Below the pieces are notes generated by a model that saw only the letters and a program-made list of their open reading frames with translations, was not told where the DNA came from and searched no databases. From the NCBI GenBank assembly GCA_014860005.1, contig JACZKP010000151.1:1-36575 (forward strand): a stretch of DNA of 36,575 nt, given 5' to 3'. The DNA is from Verrucomicrobiota bacterium (GTDB taxonomy: Bacteria; Verrucomicrobiota; Verrucomicrobiae; Limisphaerales; UBA11358). A program made the translations under genes and the position numbers. Positions 13,700 through 21,291 of the stretch are shown here, one piece after another. Position 1 is the stretch's first letter. Every line of letters starts with the position of its first letter.

Positions 13700-15160
13700 A
13701 TGCAAGATTACCCCAAACATTATTGCGGCGTGTTCGGCGTGTTCGGTCATCCGAACGCGGCTGAATTGACGTATTACGGACTGTTCGCGCTTCAACATCG
13801 CGGCCAGGAGAGCGCCGGCATCGTCACCAGCGACGGCCGGCAGTTCCGCAAGCACGTCGGCATGGGGCTGGTGTCGCAGGTATTCGACGGCGACGTATTG
13901 CGCGATCTCGTTGGGCATATCGCGGTGGGCCATACGCGCTATTCGACCACGGGATCATCGCATTTGCGCAACGCCCAACCGCTCACGGCGGATTGCGTCC
14001 GCGGCCAGATCGCCGTGGCACACAATGGCAATCTCACCAATGCCAACCAGTTGCGCGAGGAACTCGAAGCGCGCGGCTCGATCTTCCAGACCTCCGTGGA
14101 CAGCGAGATCATTGTTCATTTGCTGGCGCAACCCAGCATGGGCAACGGCGCCAATCACCTGGTCAACGCCATTCACCGCATCGAAGGCGCGTATTCCCTC
14201 GTCATCATGACCGAGCACGAACTGATCGGCGTGCGCGATCCGCACGGCTTCCGGCCGCTGTGCCTCGGGAAGCTGGGTGATGGCTGGGTGCTTTCCAGTG
14301 AAACCTGTGCGCTGGATTTGATTCACGCCAAGTTCGTGCGCGACGTTGAACCGGGCGAGATTGTCATCATCAACAAAGAGGGGCTCACCAGTCTCAAGCC
14401 GTTTCCGAAGCACAAGGAACGTGCGTTCTGCATCTTTGAATACGTGTATTTTGCGCGCCCGGACAGCCACCTCGCGAATCAGAATGTGTACAAGGTCCGG
14501 GTGGAAATGGGCCGGCAACTGGCGCGCGAGCGTCTCGTGGATGCCGACCTCGTGGTGCCCGTGCCCGACAGTGGCAACTGCGCCGCGCTGGGTTACTCGC
14601 TCGAGTCCAACATTCCGTTTGAGATGGCATTCGTCCGCAACCACTACATCGGCCGCAGCTTTCTGCAGCCCACGCAGCTTATCCGCGATTTCGACGTGCG
14701 CGTGAAGCTGAACCTCATCGGCGATCTGGTGAAGGGCAAGCGCGTGGTGGTGGTGGACGATTCCATCGTCCGCGGCACCACCTGCAAGGCGCGCGTGAAC
14801 AATCTCAAAGAGGCCGGCGCAAAAGAGGTTCACGTGATGGTAAGCTGCCCGCCGCACATGCACCCGTGCGTGTATGGCATTGATTTTCCCGACCGCAACA
14901 AGTTGATGGCGGCCAACCATTCCCTGGACGAAATCCGCAAGTATCTCAGCGCAGATTCACTGCACTACCTTTCCCAGGATGGAATGATCCGCGCGACCGG
15001 CCAGAGCCGCGACCAGTTCTGCATGGCGTGTTACGACGGCAAATACCCGGTGCCGTACGATCCCTCGGTCAGCAAGCACATCATCGAGCGCCGCAACGGT
15101 CGCGTCATGGGCCTGAGCGATGCCATGGTGGCCGAGCGCGCGCAGATCCCGCTAATTTAA
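13700..15160 (+). CDS. purF: Amidophosphoribosyltransferase (GPATase), Fe-S type
   Basis: The 486-residue enzyme makes 5-phosphoribosylamine from PRPP and glutamine, the first step of purine synthesis. I chose the ATG at 13700, which gives an eight-residue propeptide (MQDYPKHY) before the glutaminase nucleophile Cys in CGVFGVFG; the upstream TTG gives a longer, less typical start. The N-terminal Ntn-hydrolase domain is followed by a phosphoribosyltransferase domain with the PRPP loop VVVVDDSIVRGTT. Cysteines in FCIFEYVYFARPDS, SCPPHMHPCVYG and FCMACYDGKYPVP match the [4Fe-4S] ligands of the Bacillus subtilis enzyme, an oxygen-sensitive type. No other pur gene is adjacent. Confidence 0.95.
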   Translation: MQDYPKHYCGVFGVFGHPNAAELTYYGLFALQHRGQESAGIVTSDGRQFRKHVGMGLVSQVFDGDVLRDLVGHIAVGHTRYSTTGSSHLRNAQPLTADCVRGQIAVAHNGNLTNANQLREELEARGSIFQTSVDSEIIVHLLAQPSMGNGANHLVNAIHRIEGAYSLVIMTEHELIGVRDPHGFRPLCLGKLGDGWVLSSETCALDLIHAKFVRDVEPGEIVIINKEGLTSLKPFPKHKERAFCIFEYVYFARPDSHLANQNVYKVRVEMGRQLARERLVDADLVVPVPDSGNCAALGYSLESNIPFEMAFVRNHYIGRSFLQPTQLIRDFDVRVKLNLIGDLVKGKRVVVVDDSIVRGTTCKARVNNLKEAGAKEVHVMVSCPPHMHPCVYGIDFPDRNKLMAANHSLDEIRKYLSADSLHYLSQDGMIRATGQSRDQFCMACYDGKYPVPYDPSVSKHIIERRNGRVMGLSDAMVAERAQIPLI

Positions 15161-15162
15161 TT

Positions 15163-15230
15163 CGTGATGCGTGATGCGTGAAACCGGAGGTTTCCGACCG
15201 CAGGTCACGTTTCACGCGTCACGCGTCACG
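15163..15230. repeat. Long hairpin of GTGATGC/GCGTCAC repeats between purF and dprA
   Basis: Left arm CGTGATGCGTGATGCGTGAA (15163-15182) faces right arm TTCACGCGTCACGCGTCACG (15211-15230); they pair over the full length if G-U pairs are allowed, because T in the left arm meets G in the right. Each arm is itself made of a tandem 7-base motif. It lies 3 bases after the purF stop and may end transcription or protect the 3' end, although no T-run follows. Confidence 0.6.
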
Positions 15231-15239
15231 CCACACCTC

Positions 15240-15263
15240 CAGACTGGCGCACTGGCCAGTCTG
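15240..15263. repeat. Hairpin just upstream of dprA
   Basis: CAGACTGGC (15240-15248) and GCCAGTCTG (15255-15263) are perfect 9-base arms with a 6-base loop. It ends 17 bases before the dprA ATG, so it might influence dprA translation, or be part of the same repeat cluster as the preceding hairpin. Confidence 0.5.
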
Positions 15264-15280
15264 TCGTTACTCTCCCGCCC

Positions 15281-16390
15281 ATGGATTCCCGCGAAGCTTT
15301 GGTGGCCCTTAATTTAATTGAAGGTGTTGGCCCGGTGCGGGTGCGTCAACTGCTGGAACATTTCGAAGCTGCCCCCAGTATTCTTTCCGCCAGCAAATCC
15401 CAACTCCTTCAGGTTCGCGGAATTGGTGACGATACGGCGGAGGCGATTGCCAAATGGGAAAAGTCGGTGGACCTCGCGGGTGAATTAAAACGCATCGCGG
15501 ACTTCGGCTGTCGCGTGGTCGTTCAACCTGACGAAGAATATCCCGCTTCACTCCGCGAAATCTACGATCCGCCCATCGTGCTGTATGTCAAAGGCGAACT
15601 CACCGCGAAGGACAAGAACGCCGTGGCCATGGTGGGTTCGCGGCAGACGACGCACTACGGTATCGAGACGGCGCGCAAGCTGGCGTACCAACTCGCCTAC
15701 GTGGGTGTCACCGTCGTAAGCGGCGGCGCGCGGGGCATTGACACGGCGGCGCACCAGGGCGCGATGAGCGCAAAAGGCCGCACCGTTTGCGTGCTCGGGA
15801 CCGGCATCAATGTGGTGTTTCCCCCGGAGAACCAGGAACTGTTCGAACGCATCGCGGCCAACGGCGCGGTCATCACGCAATTCCCCTTCAACCGCAACGG
15901 CGACCGGCAATCCTTCGCCATTCGCAACCGGATCGTCGCCGGCATGACACTGGGCACGGTGGTCGTGGAAGCGAATCTCACCAGCGGCGCGCTGATCACG
16001 GCAAACTTCGCGACGGAATATGGCCGGCAAGTGTTCGCCGTGCCGGGCCGCATTGATTCACCACGGAGCAAGGGGTGTCACGAGCTCATTAAGAAAGGCG
16101 CGAAGCTGTGCGAAGGCGCGGAGGACATCCTGAGCGAGTTCGAGTATTTGTTTCCCGCGAGCAATCGTCCGCCCTCGCCCGGTGAAACCGGGGTGCTGCC
16201 CGCCCTCGAACTCTCCGAGACCGAGCAGAAGTGTTTCGACACGCTGCGCAGCGAAGACGAGACGAGCATTGACGAAGTGATTCGCAAGAGCGGCCTGCCC
16301 AGTTCCACGGTCAGCGTGGCTTTGCTGAGTCTGGAAATGAAACGCGTCGTGAAACAGTTGCCGGGAAAAATGTTTGTGCGCAACCGATGA
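15281..16390 (+). CDS. dprA: DNA processing protein DprA (Smf)
   Basis: The 369-residue protein has three parts: an N-terminal helix-hairpin-helix/SAM-like region (IEGVGPVRVRQLL, LLQVRGIGDDTAEAI), a Rossmann-fold DprA core (VGSRQTTHYG, VSGGARGIDTAAHQGAM, GTGINVVFPPEN, NRIVAGMT, LTSGALITANFATEYGR) and a C-terminal winged-helix domain (IDEVIRKSGLPSSTVSVALLSLEMKRVV). DprA binds incoming single-stranded DNA and loads RecA during natural transformation; many non-competent bacteria also keep it. It is convergent with the next gene, 18 bases apart. Confidence 0.95.
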   Translation: MDSREALVALNLIEGVGPVRVRQLLEHFEAAPSILSASKSQLLQVRGIGDDTAEAIAKWEKSVDLAGELKRIADFGCRVVVQPDEEYPASLREIYDPPIVLYVKGELTAKDKNAVAMVGSRQTTHYGIETARKLAYQLAYVGVTVVSGGARGIDTAAHQGAMSAKGRTVCVLGTGINVVFPPENQELFERIAANGAVITQFPFNRNGDRQSFAIRNRIVAGMTLGTVVVEANLTSGALITANFATEYGRQVFAVPGRIDSPRSKGCHELIKKGAKLCEGAEDILSEFEYLFPASNRPPSPGETGVLPALELSETEQKCFDTLRSEDETSIDEVIRKSGLPSSTVSVALLSLEMKRVVKQLPGKMFVRNR

Positions 16391-16408
16391 GTGACGCCGC
16401 CTTGGCCG

Positions 16409-17359
16409 TCAGCCGCGGATGATCTGTTCCAATTCGTGCGCGTCAATGTCCGTGCGGATTTGCATCCAGAGCGGCAGATGATCGGAGAGTTGGTAGGTGA
16501 ACTTGTCCTTCGTCATGCCGTCCGGGAAAAGTTCCGCGATGTGCGCTTCGCTGACGAAGAAATCCAATTCGCCGCCGGCGTTGGTGAATTCCTCCGGGTA
16601 GATCGGGTAGTGCAGTATCTGGTCGTAGCGCTTATCCTTGGCCAGATTCGTGCCGTGCGCGCCGACCAACGGCTTGGGGATTTGCAGGCCGTGTTTGGTG
16701 ATCGCCCTGAAGAGCGCGCTGGTGCGGGAGGGGATGTTGAAATCGCCCATCACGATGAGGTCCTTGTCCTCGTTGTTCTTCTCGCGCCGCTTGGCTTCGA
16801 TCCAGTCGGCGAGCATTTCCAACTCCGCGCGGCGGGCTTCGGTGTTGTCGCCCCAGCGGATGTGCGCGGAGAGGACGATGAAATCAAAATGACCCGCCTG
16901 GAAGGACGCCATGTAGGGGGCTCGCCAGAAGGACTGCTCGGGCAGATACTCGAAGCCCTTCTTCTTGCGCGGTGCGTTGGCCTCGGCGGCCAGGCCGTTG
17001 AAGACGACGGCGCGCTTGTCGTAAATGAATGCGAGCCGCTCACGGTTGCCGCCGGCATCGGGGATCATGTCTGAGTAAACCGCGCGCCAGTACGGACCAA
17101 GAATCTTTAGCGTGCGGCCCAAGTCGGTGAGGTCATCGCGCAACTCGACAATGCCGATGAGATCGAACTGGCCAAGGATTTCCGCGACGTAATGGATGGC
17201 GGCCTGCGTGCGGCGGGTCTTGCCGAACTCGCGGATGTTCCAGGTGGCGAGGTTGATCGTTTCGTCCAGTTTCGACGACGGGATTTTAGCCGCTGCGATG
17301 CGTTGTTGGAGGGCGAGCAGGCCCTGGGCGATTTCCGGAGAAACTTTGCCGTGGTGCAT
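16409..17359 (-). CDS. Endonuclease/exonuclease/phosphatase family protein
   Basis: The product has 316 residues. It shows the metal-dependent phosphohydrolase motifs of the EEP superfamily: LATWNIREFG (Asn41), IGIVELRDD (Glu72), VLSAHIRWGD, VMGDFNIPS and the final SDHLPLW. Such proteins cleave phosphodiester bonds in nucleic acids or small phosphates; the substrate cannot be read from the sequence. There is no signal peptide, so it should be cytoplasmic. An N-terminal stretch of about 35 residues precedes the domain and is of unknown role. It lies 126 bases downstream of the ankyrin gene on the same strand. Confidence 0.88.
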   Translation of the reverse strand: MHHGKVSPEIAQGLLALQQRIAAAKIPSSKLDETINLATWNIREFGKTRRTQAAIHYVAEILGQFDLIGIVELRDDLTDLGRTLKILGPYWRAVYSDMIPDAGGNRERLAFIYDKRAVVFNGLAAEANAPRKKKGFEYLPEQSFWRAPYMASFQAGHFDFIVLSAHIRWGDNTEARRAELEMLADWIEAKRREKNNEDKDLIVMGDFNIPSRTSALFRAITKHGLQIPKPLVGAHGTNLAKDKRYDQILHYPIYPEEFTNAGGELDFFVSEAHIAELFPDGMTKDKFTYQLSDHLPLWMQIRTDIDAHELEQIIRG

Positions 17360-17485
17360 GGTATTGGAGGTTTGGTGGCGGGAAGGGTACGGGGAAGCGA
17401 TCGTTATTCAAGGGCTAATCTGCGTTGGTCAAGCAGGTGCAATCTCGATGAACCGGGTAGTGGCCCAGGCGTCTCGCTTGGTCGA

Positions 17486-20400
17486 TCACCGCGGCTTGGC
17501 GAAATTGGGGACGGTTCCGAACCTGCCGCCAGCCCGTTCAAGCATGGTCGCCAGCGGCGCGTTGTTCGGCGAATCCAACCACGCCGGCCGGGCTGGAATG
17601 AGAGTTGCCAGTTGAGGCAATCCCATGCTGCGAAAGGACATCGCCAACTCACCCCCTGGCGAACTCAGCGGCGAACCCCACTGCGGCGACATCGGCATGC
17701 CGGGGCGGGTCAAATCCAGCGGGGTCTGGCCGAACGAATTGGTCGCGTTGACGTTTGCCCCTGCTTCAAGCAGAAGCGCCACGATGTTCGACTGACCCGC
17801 CGTCACGGCGAAATGCAGTGCGGTGTTTCCAGGCTGGAGGTTGTGGACCCGCATGCGCAAAGGCTCACTGAAAACCGGAATGTCCGGCTTGGCTCCCAGT
17901 TTGAGCAGCAGAGCAGCGGCGGCCATCGAACCGCGCCCCGCCGCATAATGCAGCGGAGTGCAACCGGAATTGTCCGTCAATTCTGTTTTTGCTCCGCGCT
18001 CAATCAGCAGCCTGATGGCATTGGTGCGGTTGCAGGCGGCGGCCACATGCAGCGGAGAAATCCGCGTCCGGCCTGCGGGAATGTCTGGTGACACTTGTTC
18101 ATCCAGCAGAAATTTGAGAATAGCCTGCCGCTCCAGCGCAACCGCCAGGTGCATAGGCGTGAATTCAAACTGATTGGCCTCCCGGCCAAGCGATGGCTTG
18201 AGCGCAAGCAATCCGACCGCCTTTTCCGGCAAGTCCAGCACGACGGCGTCAAACAAGTTTTCACTGGCGCCCCGGGCACGCAGCATGGCCACAGCGGCGT
18301 CTCGCTTGTGCAACAGCGCGATCCCCAAAGGCGAAAGCCCCGAGCGGGCGCGCGCCTCCACGTCCGCGCCGGCAGACAACAGACTTCCCAAGATGATGAC
18401 GTCGCCCGATTCGGCTGCGAGATGGATCAACTGTTTGCCATGAGACGCGTTGGTGAGCGTCGCTGGATTCCGCGCCAGAAGGTCTTTCAGCACGTCTGCG
18501 CGCCCCAACAAAGTGGCTGAAACTGCATCCCACCGGGCGCCCTTTTGAAGTAGCGAGGCAGCCAGGTTCGTTTGACCGGACCGGGCCGCGATGCCCAAAG
18601 CGGTTTCGCCGGCGCGGTTTGTAGCGTTCAAGAGGCTCGGGTCCGCGTTTAACGCACGCTCAAGCGTTTCAACCTCGCCCCGCTGCGCTGCGCTCTCCAG
18701 TTCGGCGGGGAGGCCCAGATTAAAGCGAGCAAACGGGCTGGAATTGCCACGGCCAAGTTGGTGGGGCGTTTCGCCGGCTGCGTTGGTGACATCCAGACGC
18801 GCGCCCCGGCTGCGCAGCCAGTCGAACACGTCCGTTGTGCCCGCTCGCGCGGCGACATGCAGCGGCGTGTCTCCTGCGCGGTTGGTGGTGTTCACGTCGA
18901 GCGAGGCAAATTGACTGGCGGCTTCAGGAACGAAAAACATGGGGCTCTGGTGACCCATGCGTGCGAAGTAGTGAAGGGCGGTGTTGCCCTGGTTATCGGC
19001 AGCGTCGGTCTTGGCCCGGGCGGCGACCAATTGACCCAGACTCGCCCCCGCCGCTCGCCAGGGCCATTTCCCCGCCAGCGAGCTCAGGAGCGGGGTGCGT
19101 CCAGCCTCGTCGCGAAGATTCGGATCCGCGCCTGCGGCGAGCAACGCCTCGGTGGCTTCGCGGATGAAGATGGAGTCGGACAGCACCAGAACATGGAGCG
19201 GAGTCAACCCTTCGTTGTCCTGCGCGTTCACGTTGGGTTTGGCATTTAAGATCAGCGTAAACGGCTGACTGTCGCCCCAGCCGCCGAGTTTCTCCACGGC
19301 TGCATGGAGAGGGGTGCGGCCCAAGTTGTTCGTGGCGTTGAGATCGGCGCCCGCCGCGATCAATGCCCCGGTGTTGTCGCCCAGGATTTCGCGCGCGGCG
19401 CGGTGCAACGCCGTTTCGCCGTTCTCGTCCCGGGCATCCAACCCGTCGCCACCCTGGGAGAACAAAGGCAACAGCGCCGCACGATCCTCATCCGACAGCA
19501 TCGTGTGTTCATCCATCGCAAGCTTGAGCGTCGTCTTGCCGGATTTGTTTTTGGCGCCGGCGTCTGCGCCACATGCGAGGAAGAACGCCACGGACGCCGC
19601 CACATGGTTGACAGACTGAAAGTCGTTGGTCGCGGTCAGCAGACGCAGGAGTTTTTCCTTTTGTGGATCCTGCTTCTGGCGTTCGATCCAGGCGTTGGAC
19701 GGATGACCGGCGATCCATGGCGTCCGACTCAGCAGAATGAGATGCAGGACGGAGTTGCCTTCGGGATCGCGCGCCTTCACGTTGGCGCCCTTGTCGAGCA
19801 GGAAGGCGGCGGCGCCCAGTTGCCCGCGCTGCGCGGCAAGATGCAGCGGGGTTAAACCCAGTTCATTGCGCGCTTCGAGGTTTTTCGGCGTGGCGAATTC
19901 CGTCAGGGCCACGATGTTACCACTCGCGGCGGCCTCGTGGATTGTCGTCGCGACACTGCGGTCCAGGGGCGGCCCCTCCGTACTTGCGAGCAGCAGACGG
20001 ATGGTTTCGGTTTGTTTCGCCTGTATGGCGGAATCGAGCGGGGTGTGGCCTTTGTTGTCACGTGTGTCTGTCGGCGCGTTCGCGGCCAGGAGGCGCTGGA
20101 CGTGTGCGGTCAAACCATTTGCGGCGGCGAGGTGCAGCGGCGTTTGTCCAGCGAGGTTCGTGGCGGAAGTGGACGCCCCGTATTCGATCCAGAACGAGGT
20201 TAGGGGCAGACGATCCGTGCGCACCGCCCAATGCAAGGGAGTTTCACCGAGGTAATCGCGTGCGCCCGCCAGGTTCAGATCTGCGGAAGCCAGGCGCCTT
20301 GTCTCGTCCAAATCGCCGAATCCCGTGGCTGCAAACATGTCGTATTCCGCGCCGTTCTCGCGGAGCAGATCGCGGACTTGCGCCCAGTTAGTTGCGGAAG

Positions 20401-21214
20401 CATCCGGGTGTCCAGCCGATGCCGACGCCGAAAGCGCGAACGATTGAAGTAGCGAGCGATTGGCTTTTACAGATTCCTTTGGCGAAGCGCCGGCCTCCAA
20501 CAATGCCCGCACCGACTCCAGTTGTCCGCGATTCGCCGCGGCGGCGAGCATGGCGAAACCATTCGTTCGAAGAAATGATTCCGCCGCTGAACGGTCATGC
20601 AACATTCGCGGAACGAGTTTCCCGTCGCCATAAATGATCGCCAGTTCGAGCGCGGATTGTTTGTTGTTCCAAGGGAAAGGCTTCAGAAGAAACGGGTTGG
20701 CGCCATGATCCAGAAGGAGCGCCGCAATTTCATCGCGCTTGGAGCTGAAGGCCATGTGGAGCGGGCCGCCATCCGAAGGGCCGACGGAGTTTGGGTTTGC
20801 GCCGCCTTCGAGCAAGCGTTTCACGATCTCGAGACGACCTTTCTGGCCGTACCAAACTGCCACATGGAGTGCGGAGATTCGTTTGTTGCTCGTATCCCAT
20901 GTGTCGCCCACTGCGTTAATGTCCGCACCAGCTTTGAGAAGCAGGTCAACGATCTCGATGGAGCCTTCCGCTGCGGCTTGGAGCAACGGCCGTCTTTCCC
21001 CAAAGCTCGGGGCGTCGGCGAGCCTGGCGTTGGCGGACAGCAACCGCACGACGGCGTTCGTGTCGTGCCGCCGAATGGCGCGCAGCAACTTTTCCGGCTC
21101 TCCCTCCTCGTCCGCACGCTGCGCAAATGCTGGTGACGGCAGGATCAGAATCAACGTGACCAGCAAGCCGCGAATACCCGAGGTTGCGAATGGTCCCTTT
21201 ACATTCACAGGCAA
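17486..21214 (-). CDS. Very large secreted ankyrin-repeat protein
   Basis: The protein has 1242 residues if read from the TTG at 21214, or 1240 from a GTG at 21208, which is equally likely. A signal peptide is clear: GIRGLLVTLILILPSPAFA (14-32). Almost all the rest is ankyrin repeats; I count about 30, many canonical (TPLHLAAQRGQLGAAAFLLD, TALHFAVTAGQSNIVALLLE) and several degenerate or with long insertions. Repeats often end in -NATN or -ARD before the next G-x-TPLH. Ankyrin arrays bind proteins; with an export signal this one would act outside the cytoplasm. No catalytic domain is seen. It is divergent from the gene at 21292. The array is too varied to be a recent expansion. Confidence 0.9.
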   Translation of the reverse strand: MPVNVKGPFATSGIRGLLVTLILILPSPAFAQRADEEGEPEKLLRAIRRHDTNAVVRLLSANARLADAPSFGERRPLLQAAAEGSIEIVDLLLKAGADINAVGDTWDTSNKRISALHVAVWYGQKGRLEIVKRLLEGGANPNSVGPSDGGPLHMAFSSKRDEIAALLLDHGANPFLLKPFPWNNKQSALELAIIYGDGKLVPRMLHDRSAAESFLRTNGFAMLAAAANRGQLESVRALLEAGASPKESVKANRSLLQSFALSASASAGHPDASATNWAQVRDLLRENGAEYDMFAATGFGDLDETRRLASADLNLAGARDYLGETPLHWAVRTDRLPLTSFWIEYGASTSATNLAGQTPLHLAAANGLTAHVQRLLAANAPTDTRDNKGHTPLDSAIQAKQTETIRLLLASTEGPPLDRSVATTIHEAAASGNIVALTEFATPKNLEARNELGLTPLHLAAQRGQLGAAAFLLDKGANVKARDPEGNSVLHLILLSRTPWIAGHPSNAWIERQKQDPQKEKLLRLLTATNDFQSVNHVAASVAFFLACGADAGAKNKSGKTTLKLAMDEHTMLSDEDRAALLPLFSQGGDGLDARDENGETALHRAAREILGDNTGALIAAGADLNATNNLGRTPLHAAVEKLGGWGDSQPFTLILNAKPNVNAQDNEGLTPLHVLVLSDSIFIREATEALLAAGADPNLRDEAGRTPLLSSLAGKWPWRAAGASLGQLVAARAKTDAADNQGNTALHYFARMGHQSPMFFVPEAASQFASLDVNTTNRAGDTPLHVAARAGTTDVFDWLRSRGARLDVTNAAGETPHQLGRGNSSPFARFNLGLPAELESAAQRGEVETLERALNADPSLLNATNRAGETALGIAARSGQTNLAASLLQKGARWDAVSATLLGRADVLKDLLARNPATLTNASHGKQLIHLAAESGDVIILGSLLSAGADVEARARSGLSPLGIALLHKRDAAVAMLRARGASENLFDAVVLDLPEKAVGLLALKPSLGREANQFEFTPMHLAVALERQAILKFLLDEQVSPDIPAGRTRISPLHVAAACNRTNAIRLLIERGAKTELTDNSGCTPLHYAAGRGSMAAAALLLKLGAKPDIPVFSEPLRMRVHNLQPGNTALHFAVTAGQSNIVALLLEAGANVNATNSFGQTPLDLTRPGMPMSPQWGSPLSSPGGELAMSFRSMGLPQLATLIPARPAWLDSPNNAPLATMLERAGGRFGTVPNFAKPR

Positions 21215-21291
21215 ACTTTAGCCGGCGGCACATGAACGTCACGTACTATTTCTGTTGTTCGCGAGGCGCTTTGGGATTACAAAGACGGCGT

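Noticed and set aside
12536..13933. 465-codon minus-strand frame opposite nrfA and purF
   Set aside because: It spans two real genes on the other strand and matches no family.
13955..14920. 321-codon minus-strand frame inside purF
   Set aside because: Shadow of purF, which is certain from its motifs.
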